Assembly: GCA_028715585.1 (NCBI GenBank)
Contig: JAQURN010000010.1
Span: 1-15,943 of the forward strand
Direction: 5' to 3'
From: Actinomycetota bacterium
GTDB taxonomy: Bacteria; Actinomycetota; Geothermincolia; Fen-727; JAQURN01
Length of the DNA: 15,943 nt
Below, in pieces: positions 7,169 to 14,826 of this stretch (within the stretch, counting starts at the first letter, position 1; every line of letters begins with the position of its first letter). Made by a program: the position numbers and the translations under genes. The notes under the pieces are model-generated. The model was not told the origin of the DNA, searched no databases, and saw only the letters and a list, made by a program, of their open reading frames with translations.

Positions 7169-8732
7169 ATCCGAGAACGAGGCGGTAGGGAAGACCCCTC
7201 CCGTGCCCACCAGACACAAGATTATTGAGATAGGTAAGGATTCTTTCTGGTACCTCTTGGCTTCGATAGTCACCTCTCTGCTTGGCTTTATAGCGGTTCC
7301 AATCTTCACCAGGATTCTCACGCCCAAGGAATATGGAATTTACTCTTTGGTAGTGAGCGGAGTAATGCTTGCCTCTCCCTTCATCTACGCATGGCTTAGC
7401 GCTTCAGTGTTAAGGTTTTATCCCGAATATAAGAAGCTCGACAAACTGGATACTTTCTATTCCACCGTTCTTCATTTCTTGCCCTACTTTCTGGTGTTCT
7501 TCCTTCTCATAGCCTCTCCCTGTGTCGCGCTTTTCGTTCCTCTTGGAGACTACAAAGCTGCGGTAGTTGCGGGTATCGTCGTCTTTGCCCTCTACAGCAC
7601 CGCGTATATCTGCAATGCTTTGCTAAGAGCTCGGCAGCTTGCTTGGCAATACGCATTTCTTTCCATTCTCAATCAATCGGGAAGGTATCTCCTGGGCGCT
7701 GCCTTGATTGCATGGCTTGGCTTTGGACCGGAGGGCATAATCATTGGCTGGGGGGTTACCATTGCCATTGCAATACCACTGGCTCTCATCTGGGCTTCCG
7801 CGCCTAAGCACTTCAGTTGGAAAGGATATGACCCTTCTCTTTTCCACCAGTTTTTCAGCTATGGGTTCGTTCTCGTTTTCACCAACTTTCTTGGGCAAGT
7901 CCTTACCTCTGGCGATAGGTATGTTTTGCAGTTTATAAAAGGCCCAAGTTCCGTTGGAATATACACTGTGGTTTATTCCTTGAGCGCCGCGGTGGCAAGC
8001 CTTTCGGTCAGTTTTATTTCGATGGGCGCTGCCCCTGTTGTCATTAAGACTTACGAGTTCGAGGGGGAAGGTGCCGCCGTCGTCTTGATAAACCGAGTAA
8101 CTCGGTATATTTTGCTTTTGCTACTTCCTTCGATGTTCGGAATCTGGGCTCTTCGCGATAGGATATTTACGGTAATAACCTCCCCCAGGTACCTGGCTGG
8201 CAGCGTGGCGCTTTTGCCACTTGCCATCGGCTTCATCTTCGAGTTCATAGGCTGGCCTGCTATGACCAATATCGTCCTGAAGAAAAAAACCAAGCTCTTC
8301 GCCATCCCGGCTGCTACCTCTGCTTTGGTGAACATAGGACTCAATTTTGCCCTCATACCACACTTTGGCATCACGGGAGCGGCTGTTGCTACCATGATTT
8401 CTTATATGCTCCACTTTGTAATTCTTACCGCTATTTCTTTGCGATACATGAGGTGGTCTTTTCCCTGGCTAGACGCGATAAAGATTGCCTTTGCCACTAG
8501 TGTAATGGCTCTTTCACTGGGAGCGCTTGAAAGCCTCGAGATAGGTGGGGTTTTTGGGCTTTTAATCCTGATTCTTCTCGGAGCCGCAATCTACTTTGCA
8601 GTTTTTCTCCTGGTTCGTGGCTTCACAAGGAATGAAATCGATACTGCCCTAAAAATCGCTTCAAAGGTGCCGCTCCTAGGAGGGTTATTCCGATTTCTCC
8701 GCAGAAGAATCAGCGAGAGAAAGAATGATTAA
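7161..8732 (+). CDS. wzx: Wzx-type polysaccharide flippase (MOP superfamily), 523 aa
   Basis: Integral membrane protein expected to flip the undecaprenyl-linked repeat unit across the cytoplasmic membrane. A short polar N-terminus is followed by DSFWYLLASIVTSLLGFIAVPIFTR and LTPKEYGIYSLV, the classic beginning of RfbX/Wzx proteins. About 12-14 hydrophobic segments follow at regular spacing, with the short polar motif SGDRYVLQFI near the middle and a basic C-terminus (FRFLRRRISERKND). The length is normal to slightly long for the family. The start TTG at 7161 lies inside the 3' end of the GT2 gene, overlapping its stop as TTGAGTGA. The nearest Shine-Dalgarno-like AGAGGA is 14 bases away, so initiation probably depends on translational coupling. 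It ends tail-to-tail with the next gene. Confidence 0.9.
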   Translation: MSESENEAVGKTPPVPTRHKIIEIGKDSFWYLLASIVTSLLGFIAVPIFTRILTPKEYGIYSLVVSGVMLASPFIYAWLSASVLRFYPEYKKLDKLDTFYSTVLHFLPYFLVFFLLIASPCVALFVPLGDYKAAVVAGIVVFALYSTAYICNALLRARQLAWQYAFLSILNQSGRYLLGAALIAWLGFGPEGIIIGWGVTIAIAIPLALIWASAPKHFSWKGYDPSLFHQFFSYGFVLVFTNFLGQVLTSGDRYVLQFIKGPSSVGIYTVVYSLSAAVASLSVSFISMGAAPVVIKTYEFEGEGAAVVLINRVTRYILLLLLPSMFGIWALRDRIFTVITSPRYLAGSVALLPLAIGFIFEFIGWPAMTNIVLKKKTKLFAIPAATSALVNIGLNFALIPHFGITGAAVATMISYMLHFVILTAISLRYMRWSFPWLDAIKIAFATSVMALSLGALESLEIGGVFGLLILILLGAAIYFAVFLLVRGFTRNEIDTALKIASKVPLLGGLFRFLRRRISERKND

Positions 8733-9856
8733 GCTAACGTTTCTTTTCTAAACTGGAAAAAATCATCGAGGGCAATGACCAGACGATCCACTATACGGCG
8801 CCAAGAATAAGTGTCTAAGAAGCCATCCTGAATTGCTATTGGTTTTTTTGGTTCGCGGATGGTGTCTATAACTGCCTGTGAAAAACTATCCCACCCATCC
8901 ACTATCACCAGCCCTTCGCCCAAAATTTTGGCATCCAAGCCATTCGCTCCCATTGACGTGCTCACAACTTTTTTACCACATGCTATGGACTCCAGGATTT
9001 TTATTCTGGTTCCACCTCCGCTGACGATAGGACAAATAACTACGTCGCTTGCGTTTATGTAGTCCTCTATCTTTTCCACCAATCCCACAAATTCAAGTCT
9101 ATCTTCCCTAGTTCGGCAGGGAGGGTGACGACCAGCCACCACAAACCTTGCCCTTGGCTCTGCCTGGATAACCTTGGGTATAATATGTTCGCGGATGATT
9201 TGTATCGCTTCTCGAGATGGCGGGTAATCAAGGACGCCAAAAAAAAGGATTATCGGCTCGTCCTCAGCACCCAGGTGTTTTCGTACTCTCTCCCGCGCCT
9301 CCTTACTCGGACGAAATATGGAGGTGTCCACCCCGTTATTTGCGACATAGAGCCGGTCGCTGGGAATACCAAGCTTTTTAAAGGTTTCCATATCTTTTTC
9401 GGAGACGCAGGTTATGAAGTGGGCAAGGTGTAGTGCGAACAGTTCGTAGATGAAGAAAAATTGCCATAGCTTGTTGCCTGTGCCGCGTAATCTGTCGTAT
9501 TCCACATTGTGTTCGTCAAGAACGTAAGGAATACGCATCATTGTTTTTAAGATGATAGCTTGAAGGGCTCCCCAGAAACTCTGTGCGTATAGAAAACTGA
9601 TGTTTTCTTTTCTGCATATCTTTAACGTTTTTGAAATCATGTTTATATTGAATAGCCTGCCATAGCGACTTTTTATTGCATACGGCACTCTGATTAAGTG
9701 GGGAATATCCTCGCTCTCTTCGTGCTTTTCCAGGGGATAAACAAAATATACTTGCTTATGGCGGCTTATTTCTTTAGCAAGGTGATAGATACGGCGTTCC
9801 ACACCTGCATGAGGAGGAAAAACATCATAGGGGGATATCATGACAATCTTTTCCAT
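8729..9856 (-). CDS. GT4-family glycosyltransferase, 375 aa
   Basis: GT-B glycosyltransferase acting on the polysaccharide intermediate; the donor is unknown. The first strand and loop are MEKIVMISPYDVFPPHAGVE, followed by YVLDEHNVEYDRL, the hinge region FITCVSEKD and NNGVD. The second domain contains PIILFFGVLDYPPSREAI and the donor-site segment SGGGTRIKILESIACGKKVV. The ATG at 9856 has no Shine-Dalgarno, but a good promoter ends six bases before it, so the message is probably leaderless. A start at the next Met (9841) would cut the first beta strand. The gene is visibly AT-richer than the flippase beside it and faces the opposite way, suggesting separate acquisition. It forms a divergent pair with the TupA-like gene. 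Confidence 0.88.
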   Translation of the reverse strand: MEKIVMISPYDVFPPHAGVERRIYHLAKEISRHKQVYFVYPLEKHEESEDIPHLIRVPYAIKSRYGRLFNINMISKTLKICRKENISFLYAQSFWGALQAIILKTMMRIPYVLDEHNVEYDRLRGTGNKLWQFFFIYELFALHLAHFITCVSEKDMETFKKLGIPSDRLYVANNGVDTSIFRPSKEARERVRKHLGAEDEPIILFFGVLDYPPSREAIQIIREHIIPKVIQAEPRARFVVAGRHPPCRTREDRLEFVGLVEKIEDYINASDVVICPIVSGGGTRIKILESIACGKKVVSTSMGANGLDAKILGEGLVIVDGWDSFSQAVIDTIREPKKPIAIQDGFLDTYSWRRIVDRLVIALDDFFQFRKETLA

Positions 9857-9862
9857 GGCGGG

Positions 9863-9891
9863 ATTCTATCGTTGCGGATGCCGATGGTCAA
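9863..9891 (-). promoter_or_regulatory. Strong sigma-70-like promoter predicted to make a leaderless mRNA
   Basis: On the minus strand: TTGACC (9891-9886), a 17-base spacer, TAGAAT (9868-9863), then CCCGCC and the ATG of the GT4 gene at 9856. Both hexamers match consensus at five of six bases. Six bases after the -10, position +1 coincides with the A of the ATG. Confidence 0.6.
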
Positions 9892-9937
9892 ATTGATCTA
9901 TTGGTTGGCTACAAAGGTAATATTGGACCACGGATTT

Positions 9938-9955
9938 CTTTACACTTTTGGATAT
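9938..9955 (+). repeat. 18-bp direct repeat, copy 1, in the divergent spacer
   Basis: CTTTACACTTTTGGATAT occurs here and again exactly at 10055-10072. Its TTTACAC can also pair with GTGTAAA at 9978-9984. Confidence 0.75.
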
Positions 9956-10000
9956 CAACCACCAAGTGCAGGAAGAGGTGTAAAAAAGGCATCCTACGAG

Positions 10001-10055
10001 GGTTGGAATCTTCCATAATAAAAACAGGTAGTATTGTAGGTAGGGTCTTCCAACC
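10001..10055. repeat. 8-bp inverted repeat with 39-base loop
   Basis: GGTTGGAA (10001-10008) is complementary to TTCCAACC (10048-10055). GTGTAAA (9978-9984) and TTTACAC (10056-10062) lie outside it in the same orientation, so an interrupted longer stem is possible. There is no T-run after it, so it is not a clear terminator. Confidence 0.5.
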
Positions 10056-10072
10056 TTTACACTTTTGGATAT
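10055..10072 (+). repeat. 18-bp direct repeat, copy 2
   Basis: Exact second copy of CTTTACACTTTTGGATAT, 117 bases from the first and 55 bases before the TupA-like start. It could be an operator or part of its promoter. Confidence 0.75.
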
Positions 10073-10085
10073 TAGGTTGAATAGT
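10056..10085 (+). promoter_or_regulatory. Weak candidate promoter for the TupA-like gene
   Basis: TTTACA (five of six to TTGACA) lies 18 bases before AATAGT (four of six to TATAAT). It overlaps the second 18-bp repeat, so the repeat could either supply the -35 or bind a regulator over it. Confidence 0.25.
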
Positions 10086-10126
10086 CGCCTACGGAAAGTG
10101 GGTCAACTCCAGAGGGAGGATTTTGG

Positions 10127-11071
10127 GTGTTTCCTGCTAAACAGTGGTTGAAGGGAAAGCTAAAAAGAAATCGCTTGATTTTCAATACTTACCTGCGAGC
10201 AAGGGGGCAATTTGCCTCTCTCCTTTATATGATATCTCCTGTCATTGCGAGCAAGTATCTTTATAGAAGTATCATGGGGAGAAAGCTCGACCTGAAAAAT
10301 CCACAGGATTTTAATGAAAAGCTGCAATGGCTAAAGCTTTATTGGCGCGACCCACTGATTACGAAATGCACCGACAAATATGAAGTTAGGGATTATGTGA
10401 AATCTTGTGGTTGCGAGGAGATATTAAACGAGCTGTATGGGGTATATGATGAAGTTTCCAAGATTGATTGGGATAATTTGCCCTCGAAATTTGCCTTAAA
10501 ATGCACCCATGGTTGCAAGTCCAATATCATTTGTGACGACAAGCAAAAGTTGGACAAAGAGCAGGTATTTAATCAATTGAGTAAGTGGATGAAAATTAGG
10601 TACGATAGAATTGCAGCGGAAATTCATGTCAAGAACATAAAGCCAAGGGTAATTTGTGAAAGATATATAGAAACCAGTGATGGTTTCTTGCCTAACGATT
10701 ACAAGATATATTGCTTCAACGGGAAGCCGAAACTAGTGCTGGTGTGCACGGAAAGGGCAACAGGTTATAAACGAGCCTTTTTGGATCTAAACTGGGAAAA
10801 GCTCGACATAGCGAAAGATGGTGAGGCGACAGCCCAGATTCCAAAAAAACCCGAGTGCTTTGAAAAAATGCTTAAATATAGCGAAAGGCTCGCGCAGCCT
10901 TTTCCTTTCGTGCGAATTGATTTTTATGATTTCAACGGAAAGCCTATTTTAGGGGAAATGACATTTACTCCAGTTGGATGTATAGCGAGATGTTATACCG
11001 AAGAAGGATTAAAGTGGCTTGGAGACATGCTCGAGTTGCCCGAGAGGCGTTTTGACCAATCGGTAAGCTAA
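10127..11071 (+). CDS. TupA-like ATP-grasp protein (putative amidoligase for polysaccharide decoration), 314 aa
   Basis: Resembles the TupA-like ATP-grasp family found in surface-polymer loci; TupA is needed for teichuronopeptide synthesis, and ATP-grasp enzymes usually join a carboxylate to an amine. The recognisable order is LDLKNPQDFNEKLQWLKLY, DKYEVRDYVKSCG, FALKCTHGCKSNI near 122-134, NDYKIYCFNGKPKLV, and FVRIDFYDFNGKPILGEMTF with Asp265 and Glu277 as probable metal/ATP ligands. The typical C-terminal ending of the family is altered (TPVGCIARCYTEEG). The length is normal. The GTG start is firmly set by GAGGGAGGA (10112-10120), six bases upstream. Base composition is AT-rich compared with the rest of the window, implying horizontal acquisition. 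A predicted role is amide linkage to a uronic acid; the substrate is inferred only. Confidence 0.8.
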   Translation: MFPAKQWLKGKLKRNRLIFNTYLRARGQFASLLYMISPVIASKYLYRSIMGRKLDLKNPQDFNEKLQWLKLYWRDPLITKCTDKYEVRDYVKSCGCEEILNELYGVYDEVSKIDWDNLPSKFALKCTHGCKSNIICDDKQKLDKEQVFNQLSKWMKIRYDRIAAEIHVKNIKPRVICERYIETSDGFLPNDYKIYCFNGKPKLVLVCTERATGYKRAFLDLNWEKLDIAKDGEATAQIPKKPECFEKMLKYSERLAQPFPFVRIDFYDFNGKPILGEMTFTPVGCIARCYTEEGLKWLGDMLELPERRFDQSVS

Positions 11072-11113
11072 AAGTCGCCAGCCTGCCCGAGAGTTTTCGT
11101 TTTATGATTCCTC

Positions 11114-12307
11114 TTATTTCCCGAGCTCTTCGTAGAGTTGAAGCAGATTTCTCCCCTGGCTCTCCCAGTTGTATTTTTTTCTTACCGCCTCCGCTCCTCT
11201 CTTTCCCATTTCTTCTCTTTTTTTCTCGTCCGCGAGTTCAAGCGCGCACTGGGCGAGCTCACTGGCGTTTCTCAGCTCGAAGACGAGACCACAGCGTTCT
11301 CCCTCGATTATTTTCGCGATGGATTTGGTTCGGCTGGCTATCACTGGCTTTGAAAAAGCCATGTATTGAAATAACTTGTGAGGGGACGCAAGGTGTCCTT
11401 GGTTAGTGGTGAGTCGGAGTGGCAAGAGGCCTATTTTTGAGGCGGAGATGTAAGAAGGGATTTTCTCGATTGGGACGTGGCCAGTGAATTCGACATTTTC
11501 CTCGATGGATAGCTCCCTTGCTTTTGACTTTAGTTTTTCGGTGTATGACCATTCATTCCCTACTAAGAGGAGAAGGCAATCCGGGATGTGCTGGGATATC
11601 TTTTTCACAGCCTCCAGTACCTCGAAGGGTACCTTGTGTGTAGCAATAACTCCAGCGTAAATCATGGTGAAACGGTCTCGGTATTTCCTCACTACTTCCT
11701 CTTCTATTGGAAGGTTCATCAGGAATTCTAGGTCGGCATAGTTGGCGACGCTGGTTATTTTTTCTGGTTTCAAGTGATATTTCCGCTCGTAATATTCTTT
11801 CATGGCTGGCGAGACCGCTATCAGGTGGTCTGCTCTTCGTATTGCCCTTTCTTCTGCTTTTTCGAGCTTTTCTGGGTTGTTGAAAAGGCGCGAGGAGAGG
11901 TTTCGCTTATATTCCTTCATGAGTTCCGGATAGATTTCGTGTAGGTCAACTACTATCGGTATTCCCGATTCTTTTGAGGCTTTGATGGCGATTTCCGAAA
12001 AAGGGAGGTCGTGAACATGCAAGACTTCAATATTTTCTTCCTGGATGAATTGTTTGATTTTTCCCGACCAGTAGGGGTGATATTCGTACGTGGTGAGCCT
12101 GTGAACCAGGGTGCCGACTTTTTTGAACCTGGTAAGAGGAAAGCGATGGACCTGAATTCCGTAAGCCTTCTCCTCTGCGGATTCTCCGGGCAGCCTCCTG
12201 GTTATGAGAAAAACTTCGTGACCTTCTTTGGTTAGGGTCCTGGCTTCATTTTCAACCCTTATGTCGGGGGGGAAACCATGGTCGAGGAGCACCATCCCTA
12301 TTCTCAC
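11114..12307 (-). CDS. GT4-family glycosyltransferase, 397 aa
   Basis: GT-B glycosyltransferase and last gene of the minus-strand operon. The N-terminus MRIGMVLLDHGFPPDIRVEN and VLHVHDLPFSEIAIKAS, VVDLHEIYPELMKEY are characteristic of GT4 proteins from polysaccharide loci. The second half starts at FTMIYAGVIATHKVPFEVLE, and the donor-site segment is ASPHKLFQYMAFSKPVIAS, where Gln stands in for the Glu usually seen in KLFEYMA. That Glu contacts the donor in this family, so activity or specificity may differ. The GTG start is chosen because it gives a whole first strand and has AGGGGG (12322-12317) nine bases upstream; an ATG four codons in is possible. It lies 21 bases after the preceding operon gene. 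No convincing terminator lies in the 42 bases to the convergent gene. Confidence 0.87.
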   Translation of the reverse strand: MRIGMVLLDHGFPPDIRVENEARTLTKEGHEVFLITRRLPGESAEEKAYGIQVHRFPLTRFKKVGTLVHRLTTYEYHPYWSGKIKQFIQEENIEVLHVHDLPFSEIAIKASKESGIPIVVDLHEIYPELMKEYKRNLSSRLFNNPEKLEKAEERAIRRADHLIAVSPAMKEYYERKYHLKPEKITSVANYADLEFLMNLPIEEEVVRKYRDRFTMIYAGVIATHKVPFEVLEAVKKISQHIPDCLLLLVGNEWSYTEKLKSKARELSIEENVEFTGHVPIEKIPSYISASKIGLLPLRLTTNQGHLASPHKLFQYMAFSKPVIASRTKSIAKIIEGERCGLVFELRNASELAQCALELADEKKREEMGKRGAEAVRKKYNWESQGRNLLQLYEELGK

Positions 12308-12328
12308 CTTACTTTACCCCCTGCTTTG

Positions 12329-13693
12329 TCATTCTTGTTCCTCTGGAAGTACGCTTTCCAGCAATTCCGCGAACTTAAGAGACAGATTACTCCAGCTATA
12401 TTTTTCTATCTCCTCATCGTTTCCTTTCCACTCTACGACTCCTTTGTTTTGAAACTCGCGGATGTATCTCGCAAGGGAAGCTTTTAGCTCTTCATAGTTG
12501 GTGGCTACCATCCCTGCTCCTGTTTTTTCAAGGAGGTCAACTATTATCCCTCCCGAGGGACACCAGCCGAGAACCGGCCTTTTTGCTCCCAAGTATTCAA
12601 AGATTTTTCCCCCATATCCCTTTGCGAGGTAAGGTTCTTCCCATTCGAGAAGAAAAAGAAGGGTGGATTCCTGTTCCTTCTGAATAACTTCCCATTTGGG
12701 GAGGGTATTTCCTATCTCGAGGATTTGTAGATGCTTTAAGCTTTCCTTCAAGGCGTAAAGAGATGGGGTGGGGGGACCATAAAGGCGAACGACGATTTCC
12801 TCTGGTCTTACCGCTTTTTCCTCTATAAGTTCTTCGATTGCTAAAAGAAGAGGTTTTGGGTCTCTTCTCGAGCCGTAGAATTCTCCCGCGTAGGTGATGG
12901 TGAATTTTTTTGTGAGTTTTGGCTCCGGGGCGTAGTTTTCAGGATCGAAACCATTTGTTATGGTAATAATTTTTTTTACGTTTTTTCCGTGAAGTTTTTC
13001 TAAATCCTTTGCCAGGGGTTCAGATACCGTAACTATCGCAGATGCGCTAGAAAGGGTTCGCTTTTCAATGGTGGGCATAACTCTTCTCTGGAAAGGCGTG
13101 TAGTAAGAGAGGGGATTTCCCGACCAGGGGTCGCGGAAATCCGCAACCCATGGAATGGATGTGAGTCTCTGAAGAGCGCTTCCGATAAAGTGTGCCGTGA
13201 AGGGTGGGGAAGTACTCACTATCGCCTGGTAACCCTCGTGGCGCACCTCGCCCAGCGCGGCTTTGAGGCAGAAGGGAAACCAGGGAAGTTGCCTGTCTGG
13301 AAAGCTTACCCATCGCTTGAGCCAGCGGAGCACCCTGTTTGAAACGTTTGGATTCGCAGAGCCCTTCGGCGGCGCCCAGGAAAAAACGGTATCTCCTCCC
13401 TGCCCTGCACTTTTTAGGATACCGCCTTGCACTAAAGCATCCCTTGTGGCAGTCAAAATATCAGGGAAGGGAGTACGGATGACTTTCACTCCTGGAAAAA
13501 TGCCCTCATGGTAGTCACCTTCGCCCCAGTGGCTTATGTCTTTTGAAACCGTGAGAACCGTGGGAAGCCAGCCTCTTGCGGGAAGATATTTTACCAGCGC
13601 CCGCGTGCGAGAGTTGCCCGAGGCGGCAAATGGGGGATAGCCATAAGCAATGAAGAGAACTTTATTTTTCCCTTCAGGAATTTCGCCATTCAT
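12329..13693 (-). CDS. GT4-like glycosyltransferase, 454 aa
   Basis: GT-B glycosyltransferase with the long N-terminal half seen in a group of polysaccharide-cluster enzymes. Visible landmarks are KVLFIAYGYPPFAASGNSRT near the start, VSFPDRQLPWFPFCLKAAL, IVSTSPPFTAHFIG, PWVADFRDPWSG, ASAIVTVSEPLAKDLEKLHG, then FTITYAGEFYGSRRDPKPL in the second half and the donor site AKGYGGKIFEYLGAKRPVLG with its Glu. The ATG at 13693 overlaps the aminotransferase stop as ATGA, the classic coupled arrangement. This is preferred over an in-frame GTG at 13714, which would overlap further. Its position directly after the amino-sugar genes suggests it may transfer that sugar, but this is inference. Confidence 0.87.
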   Translation of the reverse strand: MNGEIPEGKNKVLFIAYGYPPFAASGNSRTRALVKYLPARGWLPTVLTVSKDISHWGEGDYHEGIFPGVKVIRTPFPDILTATRDALVQGGILKSAGQGGDTVFSWAPPKGSANPNVSNRVLRWLKRWVSFPDRQLPWFPFCLKAALGEVRHEGYQAIVSTSPPFTAHFIGSALQRLTSIPWVADFRDPWSGNPLSYYTPFQRRVMPTIEKRTLSSASAIVTVSEPLAKDLEKLHGKNVKKIITITNGFDPENYAPEPKLTKKFTITYAGEFYGSRRDPKPLLLAIEELIEEKAVRPEEIVVRLYGPPTPSLYALKESLKHLQILEIGNTLPKWEVIQKEQESTLLFLLEWEEPYLAKGYGGKIFEYLGAKRPVLGWCPSGGIIVDLLEKTGAGMVATNYEELKASLARYIREFQNKGVVEWKGNDEEIEKYSWSNLSLKFAELLESVLPEEQE

Positions 13694-14778
13694 AGGCTGT
13701 TCACCGCCTCGCACACAATGCCTATTTCTTCTTGCTTCATGCCGGGAAATATCGGAAGCGAAAGAACTTCATTTGCTGCCTCTTCGCTTTTTGGGAAATC
13801 GCCGGCTTTGTAGCTAAGGTTCTTGAAGCAGGGTTGGAGGTGAAGAGGGGTGGGATAATAGATTGAACATCCAATTCCCTCCCTTTCGAGTGCCCTCTTC
13901 AGCGCGTCCCTTTCGGACGTTCTTATCGTGTAGCAGTGATAGATGTGCTTGGTTCCCTCCAGAGGGCGGGGAAGCGTTGCTTTCTTTATCTTCTGGTTGT
14001 AGAGAGAGGCAATATGCCTTCTTTCCTCGTTCCATTCATCGAGCCTCTTTAGCTTCACGCGAAGGATTGCCGCTTGGATTTCATCGAGCCTACTATTCAG
14101 CCCGATCTGCTCATGAAAATATTTCCTTTTGGCGCCATGCGCTCTCAAGCTCTGGATATCTTGAGCCAGTGCCTGATCATTTGTGAGCACTATCCCTCCA
14201 TCTCCGATTCCACCAAGTGGTTTTGTTGGAAAAAAGCTAAAAGCCGCCGCAATCCCGAAAGAGCCAGCCATCTTCCCATTTAGCGAGGCTCCATGTGCCT
14301 GTGCGCAGTCCTCCACCAGGTAAAGTCCATTTTCTTGTGCGAGTTCTCCAAGTGCGCTCAAATTTGCCGGCTGCCCGAACAGATGGACGGCTAGGATTGC
14401 CTTGGTTTTGGTTGTGATTTTTTTTGAGACGGAATCGGGGTCGAGGTTGAAGGTGGGGAGGTCTATGTCCGCGAATACTGGCTTTGCCCCGCATCTTGCG
14501 ATTGAGTCCGCAGTGGCGATGAAGGTGAATGGAGTGGTGATTACTTCATCGCCCGCCCCAATTTTTAATGCCCTCAATATGAGATAGAGAGCATCTGTTC
14601 CAGAGGCAACCCCTACCGCATACCTGGTACCTATATACTTTGCCATCTCCTTCTCGAATAGCCCGACCTCTTTGCCGAGAATGTAGTTACCGCTCGAGAT
14701 AACATCCATGATGGCTTTTTTGAGTTCATCCGCGACTTCTTTATTTTGTCTGGTGAGGTCACAGAAAGGGACTTTCAT
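13690..14778 (-). CDS. wbpE: DegT/DnrJ/EryC1-family sugar-nucleotide aminotransferase (WbpE/WlbC-like), 362 aa
   Basis: PLP-dependent aminotransferase, expected to transaminate the 3-keto sugar nucleotide made by the neighbouring dehydrogenase using glutamate. Family landmarks are all present: MKVPFCDLTRQ start, SGNYILGKEV, VASGTDALYLILRAL (60s), DEVITTPFTFIATADSI, VFADIDLPTFNLDP, ILAVHLFGQPANL, the PLP-pocket LVEDCAQAHGA with Asp157, and the Schiff-base lysine Lys186 in SFFPTKPLGGIGDGG. The C-terminal segment with YHCYTIRT and GIGCSIYYPTPLHLQPCF is also typical. ATG at 14778 is chosen over 14802: it matches the conserved N-terminus and has TAGGTG eight bases upstream. The symbol rests on the pairing with a WbpB-like gene; other keto-sugar aminotransferases of the family are possible. 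Confidence 0.87.
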   Translation of the reverse strand: MKVPFCDLTRQNKEVADELKKAIMDVISSGNYILGKEVGLFEKEMAKYIGTRYAVGVASGTDALYLILRALKIGAGDEVITTPFTFIATADSIARCGAKPVFADIDLPTFNLDPDSVSKKITTKTKAILAVHLFGQPANLSALGELAQENGLYLVEDCAQAHGASLNGKMAGSFGIAAAFSFFPTKPLGGIGDGGIVLTNDQALAQDIQSLRAHGAKRKYFHEQIGLNSRLDEIQAAILRVKLKRLDEWNEERRHIASLYNQKIKKATLPRPLEGTKHIYHCYTIRTSERDALKRALEREGIGCSIYYPTPLHLQPCFKNLSYKAGDFPKSEEAANEVLSLPIFPGMKQEEIGIVCEAVNSL

Positions 14779-14826
14779 AAAAAAGACACCTACTTTCTTC
14801 ATGAGTTTCTAGTTAAAGCTGGCATT

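Noticed and set aside
7161..8732. Wzy polymerase instead of flippase
   Set aside because: The N-terminal pattern (VPIFTRILTPKEYG) and the even spacing of membrane segments fit the Wzx/MOP family, and the long periplasmic loop typical of Wzy is absent.
9938..10072. CRISPR-like array
   Set aside because: Only two copies of the 18-mer are present, 99 bases apart, with inverted repeats between them; there is no series of regularly spaced repeats and no cas gene.
11072..11113. Bidirectional terminator between the convergent TupA-like and GT4 genes
   Set aside because: I found no stem of useful length followed by a T-run on either strand, only a short repeated TGCCCGAGAG.
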